In this document: positions 50,605 to 62,568 of the stretch, piece by piece | Position numbering within the stretch: position 1 is the stretch's first letter | Layout of the letters: each line of letters opens with the position of its first letter | From: Acidocella aromatica | GTDB taxonomy: Bacteria; Pseudomonadota; Alphaproteobacteria; Acetobacterales; Acetobacteraceae | Direction of reading: 5' to 3' | Length of the DNA stretch: 64,000 nt | NCBI RefSeq assembly: GCF_014201825.1 | Contig: NZ_JACHFJ010000004.1 | Coordinates: 62,001 to 126,000, forward strand | Translations under genes and position numbers: made by a program | Notes under the pieces: model-generated | Database searches by the model: none | Told to the model about the DNA's origin: nothing | Seen by the model: only the letters and a program-made list of their open reading frames with translations

Positions 50605-50641
50605 GGGCCGTGCAGTGCCGTGCTACGGCACCGCACGGCCC
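50605..50641. terminator. Long hairpin between convergent ADH and SDR genes
   Basis: GGGCCGTGC-A-GTGCCGT (50605-50621) faces ACGGCAC-C-GCACGGCCC (50625-50641): 16 paired bases, one mismatch, 3-nt loop. No T-run. Confidence 0.55.
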
Positions 50642-50710
50642 GCCCGTTACGGCCTGAGCGCCATCCGGCACGCCCCCCCGACGCGCCACCGCCAGCGCGG
50701 AGATGGAAGC

Positions 50711-51451
50711 TCAGAATTCCTGCGACGTGGGGCGGAAGAGGATCTCGTTCACATCCACCTCGTCAGGCTGAGAGATGGCGAAAGCCACCATACGGGCGAA
50801 GCTCTCGGCCGGAATGGCGCAGCTTTCGTAAAAGCTCCTGATCCCCGCCGCCACATCCGGTTCGGTGATGCTGTTGGGCAACTCGGATTCCACCGCACCC
50901 GGCGAAATGATCGTGGTGCGGATGTTGTAGGGCTTCACCTCCTGGCGCAGTCCTTCGGAGAGCATGCGCACCGCCGCCTTGGTGGCGGCATAGACCGAGC
51001 TTCCCGCCCGAACCTTGTGCCCGGCCACTGACGAGACGTTGATGATATGCCCGGATTTCCGCACCGTCATATGCGGCAGCGCGGCGGCGATGCCGTAGAG
51101 TACGCCTTTGAAGTTTACGTCGATCATCTGCTCCCATTCGGCGATTTTCAGCCGCTCGAGCGGGGAGTGCGGCATCACGCCGGCATTGTTGAGCAGAACA
51201 TCCACGCGCCCGTGCAGGCTGACGGCCTGGTCAACCAGCGCCTTTACCTGGGCGGCTTCGGTGACATCGGTTTTGAGGCAGGAGGCCTGATCCTGCCCCA
51301 GCTCCCAGATCAGTGCTTCCAGCCGCTCAATGCGCCTTGCCCCCAGCATGAGCTTCGCGCCTAGCCCGGCAAGGTGCCGGGCTGTTGCCTCGCCCAGCCC
51401 TGAGCTGGCGCCCGTAATGACGACGATTTTGCCTTCGATGTTGTTGGTCAT
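50711..51451 (-). CDS. Short-chain dehydrogenase/reductase
   Basis: 246 residues, classical SDR. Cofactor motif [22 protein letters not shown], catalytic Ser in [15 protein letters not shown] (Tyr-x3-Lys) and [10 protein letters not shown]. Oxidises or reduces an alcohol/ketone with NADP (Arg in GARRIERL suggests NADP). Downstream partner of the aldo/keto reductase gene (12 nt gap) and probably a target of the LysR protein. Confidence 0.92.
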   Translation of the reverse strand: MTNNIEGKIVVITGASSGLGEATARHLAGLGAKLMLGARRIERLEALIWELGQDQASCLKTDVTEAAQVKALVDQAVSLHGRVDVLLNNAGVMPHSPLERLKIAEWEQMIDVNFKGVLYGIAAALPHMTVRKSGHIINVSSVAGHKVRAGSSVYAATKAAVRMLSEGLRQEVKPYNIRTTIISPGAVESELPNSITEPDVAAGIRSFYESCAIPAESFARMVAFAISQPDEVDVNEILFRPTSQEF

Positions 51452-51463
51452 ATGCGTGCGCTC

Positions 51464-52854
<1,391 letters not shown>

Positions 52855-53313
52855 TCAAGGCTCTCGGTGGCGGCGGATTACCTCAGCGTCGCCGTGCCCG
52901 CCAACGCCAAGCCGCTGTAGCAGCTGGTCACGGCCCATGACATCTGCCAGCGAGAAGCGCTCCAGCACGGCGAAAAACGCCTCCAGCGCCTGATCCAGCG
53001 GGTCGGGCAGGCCGCAAGCGCCATTGAGCTTGCACTCGGCGCAGCCGACGAGGTCGATCTCGCCCTCGGTATGGCGCAGCAGCCGGCCGATATTGATCTC
53101 ACCGGCCGGCCGGGCCAGCCGGATGCCACCTGTGCGTCCGCGCAGCGACTGGAGATAGCCACTGCCCGCCAAGTCGCTGACCACCTTCATTAGGTGGTTT
53201 TGCGAAATGTCATAGGCGGTGGCGATCTCGCCGATTGAGCAAAGCCGGTCGGTATGGGCGGCAAGGTAGAGCAGCACGCGGATGGCGTAGTCAGAGAAGC
53301 GGGTCAGGCGCAT
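52855..53313 (-). CDS. nsrR: Rrf2-family nitric-oxide-sensing repressor
   Basis: 152 residues. Winged helix in the first 70 residues (RFSDYAIRVLLYLAAH, IGEIATAYDISQNHLMKVVSDLAGSGYLQSLRGRTGGIRLA) and [Fe-S] ligands Cys91, Cys94 and Cys100 in CAECKLNGAC. NsrR loses DNA binding when NO attacks the cluster. Divergent from hmp, its usual target. The gap holds AT-rich dyads that could be its sites. Confidence 0.9.
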   Translation of the reverse strand: MRLTRFSDYAIRVLLYLAAHTDRLCSIGEIATAYDISQNHLMKVVSDLAGSGYLQSLRGRTGGIRLARPAGEINIGRLLRHTEGEIDLVGCAECKLNGACGLPDPLDQALEAFFAVLERFSLADVMGRDQLLQRLGVGGHGDAEVIRRHREP

Positions 53314-53326
53314 TTCGCATCATCCT

Positions 53327-53400
53327 AAAACATGCATCCGTATTGCATGATATGTTTGTCTCCGATATATAGCATCTGTAATGCATGATTTGGAGTGCAA
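53327..53400. promoter_or_regulatory. AT-rich dyads in the nsrR-hmp gap
   Basis: AAACAT (53327-53332) and ATGTTT (53351-53356) flank an inner GCAT...TGCATGAT region, forming an approximate 30-bp dyad; further ATGCAT/TGCAAT words lie at 53381-53405. NsrR sites in proteobacteria are AT-rich dyads with ATGCAT-like halves, so these are candidate operators. Confidence 0.45.
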
Positions 53401-53544
53401 TTCATGACAGACTCTGAGCCGGATCCGGCCCCACGGGGCGGCCAAAACGCCACGTAGTCCTTCCGCCTACCGCGCCGGACTCAGCGTCTCCCTCCCGAGG
53501 GAGGTGCACGGCGCAACACGTCACCAAACCACGAAAGACAGAAA

Positions 53545-54732
53545 ATGCTTACACCGGAACAAACCGCCATTATCAAAGCCACCGTTCCTCTCCTGGAGAC
53601 CGGCGGTGAGGCGCTGACCACGCATTTCTACAAGACCATGCTCAGCGAGTATGACGAGGTGCGCCCGCTCTTCAATCAGGCTCATCAGGCCAGCGGCTCC
53701 CAGCCCCGCGCCCTGGCCAACAGCGTGCTGCAATATGCGCGCCACATTGATAATCTCGGTGCGCTCGGCAATCTCCCGGCGCAGATCATCCAGAAGCATG
53801 TCGCGCTGCAGATCCAGCCCGAGCATTACCCCATCGTGGGCACGTGCCTGCTGCGCGCCATCCGCGAGGTGCTGGGTGCGGAAATCGCGACCGATGCGGT
53901 GATCGAGGCCTGGGGCGCGGCCTATTGGCAGCTCGCCAACATCCTCATCGGGGCCGAGAAGGCGGAGTATGACCGTCTGGCAACGGCACCCGGCGGCTGG
54001 CGCGGCGCACGGCAGTTCCGCGTGGCCCGCAAGGTGGCCGAGAGCCAGGAGATCACCTCGTTCTACCTGGAGCCGGTGGATGGCGGCGCGGTGGTCGAGT
54101 ATCTGCCGGGTCAGTATTTGGGCCTGCGCCTTGTCATTGATGGCCAGGAGGTGCGCCGCAACTACTCGCTCTCGCAGGCGGCGAATGGCAAAACCCTGCG
54201 CATCAGCGTGAAGCGCGAGAAGGGCGGGGTGGTCTCGAATTACCTGCACGACAAAGTGGCGGCGGGCGATGTCATCGACGTATTCCCGCCAGCCGGCGAG
54301 TTCACGCTTAAACCCGGCACATCCCCTCTGGTGCTCGTCAGTGGCGGTGTGGGCATCACCCCCACGTTGGCGATGGCCGAAGCCGCGTTGGCGGAAGGTA
54401 AGCGAGATGTCATCTTCGCCCATTATGCCCGCAATGGCGATGTCCATGCCTTCGGTGATCAGATCGGCGCCTGGGCCGAGGCCTATCCGCAGTTTCGCGC
54501 GCATGTGGTGTACGAGCAGGGGGGCAAGGAGGACGGCGCGTGGCCGACCAAGCTGGGCCGGCCCGAGATCGCGCATCTCGAGGAATGGTTGCCCGAGAGC
54601 CGTGATTGCGAAGCCTATTTCCTTGGCCCCAAGCCCTTCATGGCATTTATCCGCAAGAGCCTGTTGGCGCTGGGTCTGCCGCAGGAGCGCCTGCACTTCG
54701 AGTTCTTCGGCCCCGCCGAGGCGTTGAACTAA
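53545..54732 (+). CDS. hmp: Flavohaemoglobin, NO dioxygenase
   Basis: 395 residues. Globin domain 1-138: Tyr29 (B10), proximal His85 in IIQKHVALQI, Tyr95 and Glu138. FAD domain about 152-255 (RNYSLSQA), NAD domain about 260-395 (LVLVSGGVGITPTLAMAEAAL, YFLGPKPFMAFI). It oxidises NO to nitrate using O2 and NADH in the cytoplasm. Divergent from nsrR and followed by a strong terminator. Confidence 0.97.
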   Translation: MLTPEQTAIIKATVPLLETGGEALTTHFYKTMLSEYDEVRPLFNQAHQASGSQPRALANSVLQYARHIDNLGALGNLPAQIIQKHVALQIQPEHYPIVGTCLLRAIREVLGAEIATDAVIEAWGAAYWQLANILIGAEKAEYDRLATAPGGWRGARQFRVARKVAESQEITSFYLEPVDGGAVVEYLPGQYLGLRLVIDGQEVRRNYSLSQAANGKTLRISVKREKGGVVSNYLHDKVAAGDVIDVFPPAGEFTLKPGTSPLVLVSGGVGITPTLAMAEAALAEGKRDVIFAHYARNGDVHAFGDQIGAWAEAYPQFRAHVVYEQGGKEDGAWPTKLGRPEIAHLEEWLPESRDCEAYFLGPKPFMAFIRKSLLALGLPQERLHFEFFGPAEALN

Positions 54733-54742
54733 GCGCTTTCCC

Positions 54743-54780
54743 ATATGCCGCCGTCCGTAGAGGGCGGCGGCATATTTTCT
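54743..54780 (+). terminator. Rho-independent terminator after hmp
   Basis: ATATGCCGCCG (54743-54753) pairs with CGGCGGCATAT (54765-54775), then TTTCT. Perfect 11-bp stem. The stretch 54781-54939 shows no gene. Confidence 0.8.
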
Positions 54781-54939
54781 GCCCGGCGGGAGGCGGAGGT
54801 TGCGCCTGCACGGTCTGCGCCACTGCTACGCCGCGCCGTTCTAGCTTGAACCGTAACCGGCCCAGAAGACACGGGCATGCCAGACGCGGACGGCACCATC
54901 ATCCAGACTGCGGCGCTGGCCGCGGCGGCCCTCAGTGGC

Positions 54940-55434
54940 TTAGAGGAGTGCCGTTAATGGGCTTGTGTCATGCGCGAGATACCGCCAAGTGACCCCGCAA
55001 ACCAAGAGAGCGACGATGACGCCCTCCATGGGAGAACCAGTGCGGCATAGCGGCAATCCCCAGGTTTTTTGAAGCGGCCAGGCCAGCCTCAACCCTCGCG
55101 GTGTCAGCATGTCCGCCGCTAGGTGGGACAGGTAGCCAACGGCCAAGGCGGACACCTCCGCTTGCCGGTACCCTGAGTGCAGCAGCAGCGCCACCAGACC
55201 AACCACCGCGACAGCCGAGTGCGTTAAGCCACGGTGGCCCAGGATTGCGGCGATCGCCGTTGAAATCGGCCGGGCGCGCCGGCCAATCCAGGAGTTGGGG
55301 TGGTCCACGTCCGGCAGGAGCGATCCGCCCACGGCCAGTGCGAGATAAGCTGGATCGAAGGAGGAGAGGTGTAACAGGGGCGCCGCGGCGATCCACGCCG
55401 CAAGGCCGACAACGACATGGGATTTAACCATCAT
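54940..55434 (-). CDS. YdjM-like membrane-bound metal-dependent hydrolase
   Basis: 164 residues with about four hydrophobic segments (VVVGLAAWIAAAPLL, AYLALAVGGSLL, VAVVGLVALLL, GVIVALLVCGV). Conserved polar motifs LPDVDHPNSWIG, GHRGLTHS and GYLSHLAADMLTPRG hold the His/Asp metal-site residues of the YdjM family (DUF457). Inner-membrane protein of unclear substrate. Alone, divergent from thiC. Confidence 0.82.
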   Translation of the reverse strand: MMVKSHVVVGLAAWIAAAPLLHLSSFDPAYLALAVGGSLLPDVDHPNSWIGRRARPISTAIAAILGHRGLTHSAVAVVGLVALLLHSGYRQAEVSALAVGYLSHLAADMLTPRGLRLAWPLQKTWGLPLCRTGSPMEGVIVALLVCGVTWRYLAHDTSPLTALL

Positions 55435-55615
55435 TCCACGTGGCTATACGCACCGCTTGAACGCGGCAAGACGCCGCCCCGCTGCTCGTGAATGCCTCGT
55501 CTTGGCCTTTCGCGGTGCCAAGCGGTAACCGCGCTAGGCAAGGCCAAGGCGTCCCCGGCCAAGCGCCTCTGCAAGAATGACTTGACAGCCCCCGCCCATG
55601 ATGCTCGGCTCGGCC

Positions 55616-57592
<1,977 letters not shown>

Positions 57593-57748
57593 GGCTGGCC
57601 TCGAAGCCGGGGCGGCTTCATCGGCGGCAGGCCGGGCAGGTTCAGAGGAGGGCGCAGCGTGAAGATGCGCCCTCTGTAATCCGCGCGGCATCCGCCGCGT
57701 CATCCTGCCTCGAAGGCACGCGCACGCTTGGCTTCGCGGCAATGCCGG

Positions 57749-58213
57749 TCAGCTGTTTGCCCGTTTGAATGCCAGTAGCCGAGCCGTTAGGTCCTGCCGT
57801 ATTTGTCCGTCCTGGGCATAGGTCAGGCTGCGCGCCTCCACGATGGCCCGGTCCGGCTTGGAGCGGGAGGGGGTGATGTTGATGATCCGGCTTCTGACAT
57901 GCAGGATGTCGCCGGGGCGGGTTGGCTGTGGCCAGGTCACATTGGCGCCCGCACCGATAAGGCCCGAGGCGAAGGGCAGGCTCTGCACCAGCAGCCTCAT
58001 GGTGATGGCTGTTGTATGCCACCCGCTGGCGGCCAGCCCCTGAAAGAACGAGGCCTGTGCGGCTTCGTCGTCGAGATGGAAGGGCTGAGGGTCGAACTGC
58101 GAGGCAAAAGCGATGATCTGTGCGGCATCGAGCTGGTGCTCGGCGCTGACGAACTCGTCTCCGACGGCAATATCGTCGAGATAGAGTTCGCGGGCGGCGT
58201 GATCAGACATCAT
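57749..58213 (-). CDS. MaoC-like (R)-specific dehydratase
   Basis: 154 residues with a hot-dog fold. Hydratase motif ASQFDPQPFHLDDEAA (Asp and His of the active site) and LAASGWHTTAI. Such proteins hydrate enoyl-CoA or enoyl-type thioesters. AGGAG is 5 nt before ATG 58213. Overlaps the TetR gene stop by 4 nt; with the divergent enoyl-CoA hydratase it suggests a small acyl-CoA pathway. Confidence 0.87.
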   Translation of the reverse strand: MMSDHAARELYLDDIAVGDEFVSAEHQLDAAQIIAFASQFDPQPFHLDDEAAQASFFQGLAASGWHTTAITMRLLVQSLPFASGLIGAGANVTWPQPTRPGDILHVRSRIINITPSRSKPDRAIVEARSLTYAQDGQIRQDLTARLLAFKRANS

Positions 58214-58809
58214 GGACGCTCCTTTGGGGGTGGGATGACGTGGCGTTGTTCGGCGCGCAACAATCCGAGCAGCGTCGCGCAGATGCCGCGCAGCAACGTG
58301 CTGTCGCTAGCCACGCGCGCCTGCATCAGCGCGCCCTCATAGGCGCTGACGAAAAAGACGGCGAGTTCAAGCGCCCGGGGCGCGGGAATACCGGTGGCCT
58401 CAATGGTCCGTGCCACCTCGGCCTGCAGGGCGCGGAAGCCCTCGGCGAGGGCAGCGCGCAGTTCGGTTTGTTCGGCGTGCACCTCCAACGCCGTTGCCGC
58501 CAGCGGGCAGCCATATTCGAAGCCGCTGGCTTCCAGGCGCTGGCGCATGCCCTCAAGCCAGAGTTCCAGTGCCTCGATCGGATCGGCGCTTGCCGCGCGC
58601 TTGCGGGTGAGAGAGGCGGTGATACGCTCAATCGATAGTCTGATGGCGGCAATGGCAAGGCCAGTCTTGCCGTCGGCGAAGTGGTGATAAAGCACGCCTT
58701 TGGGAGCTTGTGCCCGTTCCAGGATCTCGTTCACGCCGACGCCGGCGAAGCCCTTGCGGGCCAGCGATGTGGCCATGGCATCGACGAGGCGTTCGCGGGT
58801 TGAACTCAT
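58210..58809 (-). CDS. TetR-family repressor
   Basis: 199 residues from ATG 58809. HTH RERLVDAMATSLARKGFAGVGVNEILERAQAPKGVLYHHF, then an all-helical ligand domain with CPLAATALEVHA. Resembles the LmrA/YxaF or NemR-like group. It lies between the MaoC gene and the divergent hydratase gene, with a palindrome in the gap as likely operator. Confidence 0.92.
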   Translation of the reverse strand: MSSTRERLVDAMATSLARKGFAGVGVNEILERAQAPKGVLYHHFADGKTGLAIAAIRLSIERITASLTRKRAASADPIEALELWLEGMRQRLEASGFEYGCPLAATALEVHAEQTELRAALAEGFRALQAEVARTIEATGIPAPRALELAVFFVSAYEGALMQARVASDSTLLRGICATLLGLLRAEQRHVIPPPKERP

Positions 58810-58820
58810 GCGGTTTCTCT

Positions 58821-58838
58821 CTAGACCGGTCAGTCTAG
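58821..58838. promoter_or_regulatory. TetR operator CTAGAC-N6-GTCTAG
   Basis: CTAGAC (58821-58826) and GTCTAG (58833-58838) form a perfect inverted repeat around CGGTCA. It lies 12 bp from the tetR start and 50 bp before the hydratase start, the usual place for an autoregulatory site; TAGAC-type halves are common in this family. Confidence 0.75.
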
Positions 58839-58887
58839 GGTGGGCTAGCGTGGCGCCAACGTCAAGAGCGATTTGGAGGAGAGAAAC

Positions 58888-59658
58888 GTGAGTGCTGAAT
58901 TCATTGCCGAGAAGCTGGCGGCCGATCCGCGCATACTTGTCATCCGTTTGACGAGGCCGGAGAAAAAGAATGCCCTGACGGCCGCCATGTATCACGGCAT
59001 GACGGAGGCGCTCGATGCGGCCAACGAAGATCCCGAGGTCCGTGCCGCCGTGTTTCTGGGATCGGAAGGTGCTTTCAGCGCGGGCAATGATCTTGCGGAA
59101 TTCATCCACATCGCCTCGAACCCTGCCGCCGCCGGCGAGGCGCCGGCGGCGTTTTTCTTTCTCCAGGCTTTGGTCGGCTTTGACAAACCTCTTCTCGCGG
59201 GCATTGACGGTCTCGCTGTCGGGATCGGCACGACACTGAATTTCCATTGCGATCTCAGCATTGCCTCCAGCCGGTCGGTTTTTGCTACGCCTTTCGTCGA
59301 TCTCGGATTGGTGCCCGAAGCGGCGTCGAGCCTGCTGGGGCCGCTGACCATGGGGCATCAACGCGCCTTTGCGCTGTTGGCTGCGGGCGAGAAGTTCTCA
59401 GCCCACGATGCCCAGCAGGCGGGGCTGGTCTGGAAAGTGACGGCGCCAGAGGATGTGGAGCGTGAGACGCTTGCCGCCGCCGCCAGGCTGGCGGCCAAAC
59501 CACCCGAAGCCCTGGCCCTTACCCGCCGGCTTCTGCGCGGCGACAAGACCGCGGTGCTGAGCCGGATCGAAGAGGAAGGACGGCATTTCGTAGCTCGCTT
59601 GAAGTCGCAAGAAGCGATCGACGCTTTTCGCGCCTTCCAGAACCGGCGCAACTCCTGA
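58888..59658 (+). CDS. Enoyl-CoA hydratase/isomerase (crotonase family)
   Basis: 256 residues from GTG 58888, chosen for GGAGGAG 6 nt upstream (an in-frame TTG at 58873 would put that ribosome site inside the gene). Crotonase oxyanion motifs: GSEGAFSAGNDLAEF and GLAVGIGTTL; the second usual catalytic Glu position reads VDLGLVPEAASS with Glu kept. It hydrates or isomerises enoyl-CoA. Divergent from tetR-maoC, probably repressed by the TetR protein. Confidence 0.9.
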   Translation: MSAEFIAEKLAADPRILVIRLTRPEKKNALTAAMYHGMTEALDAANEDPEVRAAVFLGSEGAFSAGNDLAEFIHIASNPAAAGEAPAAFFFLQALVGFDKPLLAGIDGLAVGIGTTLNFHCDLSIASSRSVFATPFVDLGLVPEAASSLLGPLTMGHQRAFALLAAGEKFSAHDAQQAGLVWKVTAPEDVERETLAAAARLAAKPPEALALTRRLLRGDKTAVLSRIEEEGRHFVARLKSQEAIDAFRAFQNRRNS

Positions 59659-59753
59659 GGGTGGCTTGAAGTCTTCGCGGCTGTTCGGTCGCGGAGCATC
59701 GTTGCATTAAGCCAAGAGCCCCCACCTTGCGCTACCTCAAGGCGGCATGCGTG

Positions 59754-59774
59754 TCGTTGTCATAATGACAACGA
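59754..59774. promoter_or_regulatory. Perfect 21-bp palindrome, operator-like
   Basis: TCGTTGTCAT (59754-59763), central A, ATGACAACGA (59765-59774). It lies 24 bp before the P-type ATPase remnant, where a metal-responsive operator would be expected. The binding protein is unknown. Confidence 0.5.
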
Positions 59775-59797
59775 TTGCCGCAGTGGGGGGCTAGCTG

Positions 59798-59986
59798 TTG
59801 CTTGGCAATTTCGCCGAGGCCCTGATTCTGATTGGCTTCGCCACGCTCAATGTCGTCATGGTCGTGGTCCAAGAAGAGCGTACGGAAACGGCGCTTGTAG
59901 CGCTACGTGAACTGGCCAGCTCGCAGGCGCTGGTCTGGCGCCTCCGCGTTGTGGGGCGTGCGTCAGTACGTAGGTTGCGCCAGTAG
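59798..59986 (+). pseudogene. P-type cation ATPase remnant
   Basis: 62 residues; the segment EALILIGFATLNVVMVVVQEERTETALVAL closely recalls the second transmembrane helix and actuator-domain start of cation P-type ATPases (usual form GFxQExRAExALxAL). Everything else, phosphorylation DKTGT included, is missing; the frame dies in the 3' end of the convergent flavoprotein gene. A truncated relic. Confidence 0.55.
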
Positions 59987-61024
59987 GTGGGTGATGTCCG
60001 GGGTGAATTCCCGCGCGGTCCGGCCTGCCCCGATCAGAGTCGCAGATGCCGCGCCGGTCCAGTTGCCATAGCCTGCAAGCCACAGGCGCGGCTCATGCAA
60101 GGCGCGCTGCTTGACCACCTCGACGCGCCCATCATCGCCAACAATGCCCAGCGGTTTGAGGTGCCCGGTTGCGGGCCTGTAGCCGGTGCACCAGATGACC
60201 GCATCAACGAGCGTTTCTGTTCCGTCCGGCCAGACCACCCCGGTTTTCGTGAAGCGTGAGAAGGGCCGCACAGAGGTCAGAACGCCACGGTCACGCGCCT
60301 CCTTTACCGGCGGTACCATGACAATGTCGCCAATTGTCGTGGTGGCGGCTGTGCCGAAATCGCCTTTTACGCGGGCACTGGCCCGCTCGAACAGCACGCG
60401 GCCATCGACATCATCGGGCAGAAAAACCGGCTCTGAGGTGGTTACCCAGCGCGTATCGGCAACCCAACTCAGCTCTGCCACAAGCTGCGCACCGGAATTG
60501 CCGCCGCCGACGATAAGGACGTGTTTGCCAGTGAAACGCTCTGGATTACGGTACTGTGCCGAGTGCAGCTGCTCGCCTTGAAACAGCGCGCGGTCTGGAT
60601 AATCCGGAATGAAGGGGGCAGACCAGGTGCCGGTGGCGCTGACAACGGCACGCGCCGTGCGGCAGCTGCCATCGGCAAGGCTAAGGCGCAGCAGCGCACC
60701 ATCGCGCGTAACGGCCTCCACCTTGGCGGGGCGCTCAACCGGGAAGCCGTAGCGGGCTTCGTAACGGGTCAGATAGTCTATGACCTCATCTCGCGTGGGG
60801 TAGTCCGCGCTCGCGCTGGCGGGCATGGGCCAACCTGGCAGCGAGCTGAAGGCGGCGGGTGAGAATAGGCGCAGGGAATTCCAGCCATGGATCCATGCTC
60901 CCCCGGGGGTTGTGCCAGCGTCAAAGAGCATGAAGTCCAGCCCGGCCCGGCGCAGGTAATAGGCTGTCGCCAAACCTGCTTGGCCACAGCCTATTATGAT
61001 GACGCTGTGGTCCGGAATGCTCAT
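59963..61024 (-). CDS. FAD/NAD(P)-binding monooxygenase-like flavoprotein (ArsO/FMO type)
   Basis: 353 residues from ATG 61024 (a GTG at 61042 is possible). FAD motif [21 protein letters not shown] motif [17 protein letters not shown] and the [12 protein letters not shown]-type segment [10 protein letters not shown]. The size and pattern match putative flavin monooxygenases sometimes linked to arsenic genes (ArsO) and to thioredoxin-reductase-like oxidases. No ars genes are adjacent, so the substrate is open. Confidence 0.82.
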   Translation of the reverse strand: MSIPDHSVIIIGCGQAGLATAYYLRRAGLDFMLFDAGTTPGGAWIHGWNSLRLFSPAAFSSLPGWPMPASASADYPTRDEVIDYLTRYEARYGFPVERPAKVEAVTRDGALLRLSLADGSCRTARAVVSATGTWSAPFIPDYPDRALFQGEQLHSAQYRNPERFTGKHVLIVGGGNSGAQLVAELSWVADTRWVTTSEPVFLPDDVDGRVLFERASARVKGDFGTAATTTIGDIVMVPPVKEARDRGVLTSVRPFSRFTKTGVVWPDGTETLVDAVIWCTGYRPATGHLKPLGIVGDDGRVEVVKQRALHEPRLWLAGYGNWTGAASATLIGAGRTAREFTPDITHLLAQPTY

Positions 61025-61526
61025 GCTGTTCAAAATTTCCACATGGGTAGAGGCCTGGGGGGTGGATTATACGTGCTTAGCGGATGTTTCATGCCACTTA
61101 TAGTGAGAGATCGAGCGACAAAATCGACCAAGCGGCTAGCTGTGCGGAACCGGTGTCTGCCAAAATGAAACCGGGGCCTCTCTCTGGGGTAGGTGTCACG
61201 CGATTAGGGGCGTTGATTGGGCTTTTGGCGGTGAAGACCGACGTCTTCTCGAAGGACATCACGGTTGAGATGCGAGTGTCCTTCGAGAGGGCCAAGGTCC
61301 GGTTCTTCCAGTGCCAGCATGAGGACCACATCGCCATGCTGGAGCGCGTGCTGCGCGAGAGCGGCACCGGCTGGACCGCTGATGCGTGCTTCGCGCAGGG
61401 GCGGGGCGTTCAGGCCCCGCTGCGCTCTGGTGGGTTATAGGGAGTCAGAAGCATGGCGCGCCGGGGAACGCCCGATGCGCCATGCAGCAGCATTTGTTTT
61501 TTTGTTGGGTTTCGGCCTTAGCCGGC
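61025..61526. other. Gene-poor stretch with a 12-bp inverted repeat
   Basis: No recognisable gene. A 118-codon frame (61084-61440, plus) has no family resemblance. TCTCGAAGGACA (61247-61258) and TGTCCTTCGAGA (61277-61288) form a perfect inverted repeat around an 18-bp spacer. Possible remnant or structured RNA; no call. Confidence 0.4.
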
Positions 61527-62174
61527 TTACCAGCCGCCCATCATGCCCCGGCCGCCGTGCCGGGTGGCCAGACCAGGCAGAATCTCGCTGGCTTGGCCCT
61601 GCTGATACTGCGTCAGATGCGGCATGAGCGCATCAGCAGCGGCTTTCTTCTGGTCGTAACCCTGCTTCATCAGCGCGACCATCTTGGTCATGGTGTCGAA
61701 ACGTTGATCGGGTGTCACCGCACCGCTGGCTGGCGGGTGCCACAACGACTTCACCCCGTCCGCGAAGCTCTGATCCGCCGCCGTCACTGCCGCCGCATAG
61801 GTGTTCCAGGCATCGGTTTCGCCGGCCGTGATGTTCAGCTCGTCTTTCAGCGCTGCCAGCCGGTCCGCGATCGAGACCGCCGGTCCGCCCCAATGGCCGG
61901 GTCCGGTGCCGGGACCACCCCAACCGCCCATCATACCGGGCCAGGGTTTTCCACCCCAACCGGGCATCATGCCGCCACCCATCATGCCAAGTCCGTCGCC
62001 CCAGCTGCCGCCCATCATGCCAGGGCCGTAGCCATAGCCTGCCGGTTCCTCCGGCTGGGCCGTGGGGGGGGATGCGGCGGTGCCTGATGCCTGCGCCAGG
62101 GCGGCCGGTGCCATGCCAGCAAAAGCCAGACCTGCTGCGACAAATGCAGCAAGGCCGTGTGATGTCTTGCCCAT
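61527..62174 (-). CDS. Exported Met/Gly-rich Spy/LTXXQ-like protein
   Basis: 215 residues from ATG 62174 (AGGAG upstream). Signal peptide to about residue 30 (LAAFVAAGLAFAGMAPAALAQA), then a low-complexity section of MMGG, WGG and PG repeats (about 45-100), then a helical domain (ADRLAALKDELNITAGETDAWNTYAAAV) ending with LTQYQQGQ, the LTxxQ motif of the Spy/CpxP group. Periplasmic; Met clusters could bind copper, which is inference. It stands alone. Confidence 0.75.
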   Translation of the reverse strand: MGKTSHGLAAFVAAGLAFAGMAPAALAQASGTAASPPTAQPEEPAGYGYGPGMMGGSWGDGLGMMGGGMMPGWGGKPWPGMMGGWGGPGTGPGHWGGPAVSIADRLAALKDELNITAGETDAWNTYAAAVTAADQSFADGVKSLWHPPASGAVTPDQRFDTMTKMVALMKQGYDQKKAAADALMPHLTQYQQGQASEILPGLATRHGGRGMMGGW

Positions 62175-62568
62175 GAAATTCTCTCCTATGACTGCTGGCA
62201 TAGCGCTGCACGAGAGGCTGGCAGCCTCATGCCGGTGGGAACAAAACACGGGCGGGAGGATGTGTCCTTGATTTCGCTCAACCCAGCTTCGGGCGGTGGG
62301 AACTAAGGAGCCTGCAACGGCCCGTGGTTCAGTGCGGGGGCGCTGAGCCGTCCAGAGGATGATGTTTCGTAGCCTATCGTGTTCCGTGCCGGTTTAGCCC
62401 GCGCGGTCTGACCTCCTGGGAAGGCAACCAGCCAGCGAAAGACGAACGGCCCGACCTGGGGCGGAAACAGCACCACCAGCCGCCATCGCTACCGGCGGGG
62501 TGGAGGAGAAAGCTGGATTAGGCTGTGGTGATGGTGCGGCTGGGCGCGTTGGGGAAGGGCAGGGCCTA
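62175..62568. other. Gap between the Spy-like gene and the EamA gene
   Basis: I see no gene. It contains GCCCCCGCACTG on the minus strand (62330-62341), a word also found in cobalamin riboswitches, but the other conserved parts are absent (see rejected items). Confidence 0.4.

Noticed and set aside
53401-53544. Second NsrR-like operator just before hmp
   Set aside because: Only scattered TGCAT words beyond 53405; no clear dyad, so not listed separately.
54781-54960. Short coding-like remnant after hmp, including a 26-codon frame starting at 54878
   Set aside because: Too short and without recognisable motif; left as unexplained sequence.
61084-61440. 118-codon plus-strand frame
   Set aside because: No family resemblance, no ribosome site I trust, biased composition; not supported as a gene.
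62281-62480. Cobalamin-riboswitch-like word GCCCCCGCACTG on the minus strand with GGAACACG upstream
   Set aside because: No convincing B12 box and no GCCACTG/GGGAAGGC pair in the right order; the downstream gene (Spy-like) is not a typical target. A covariance-model search would settle it.
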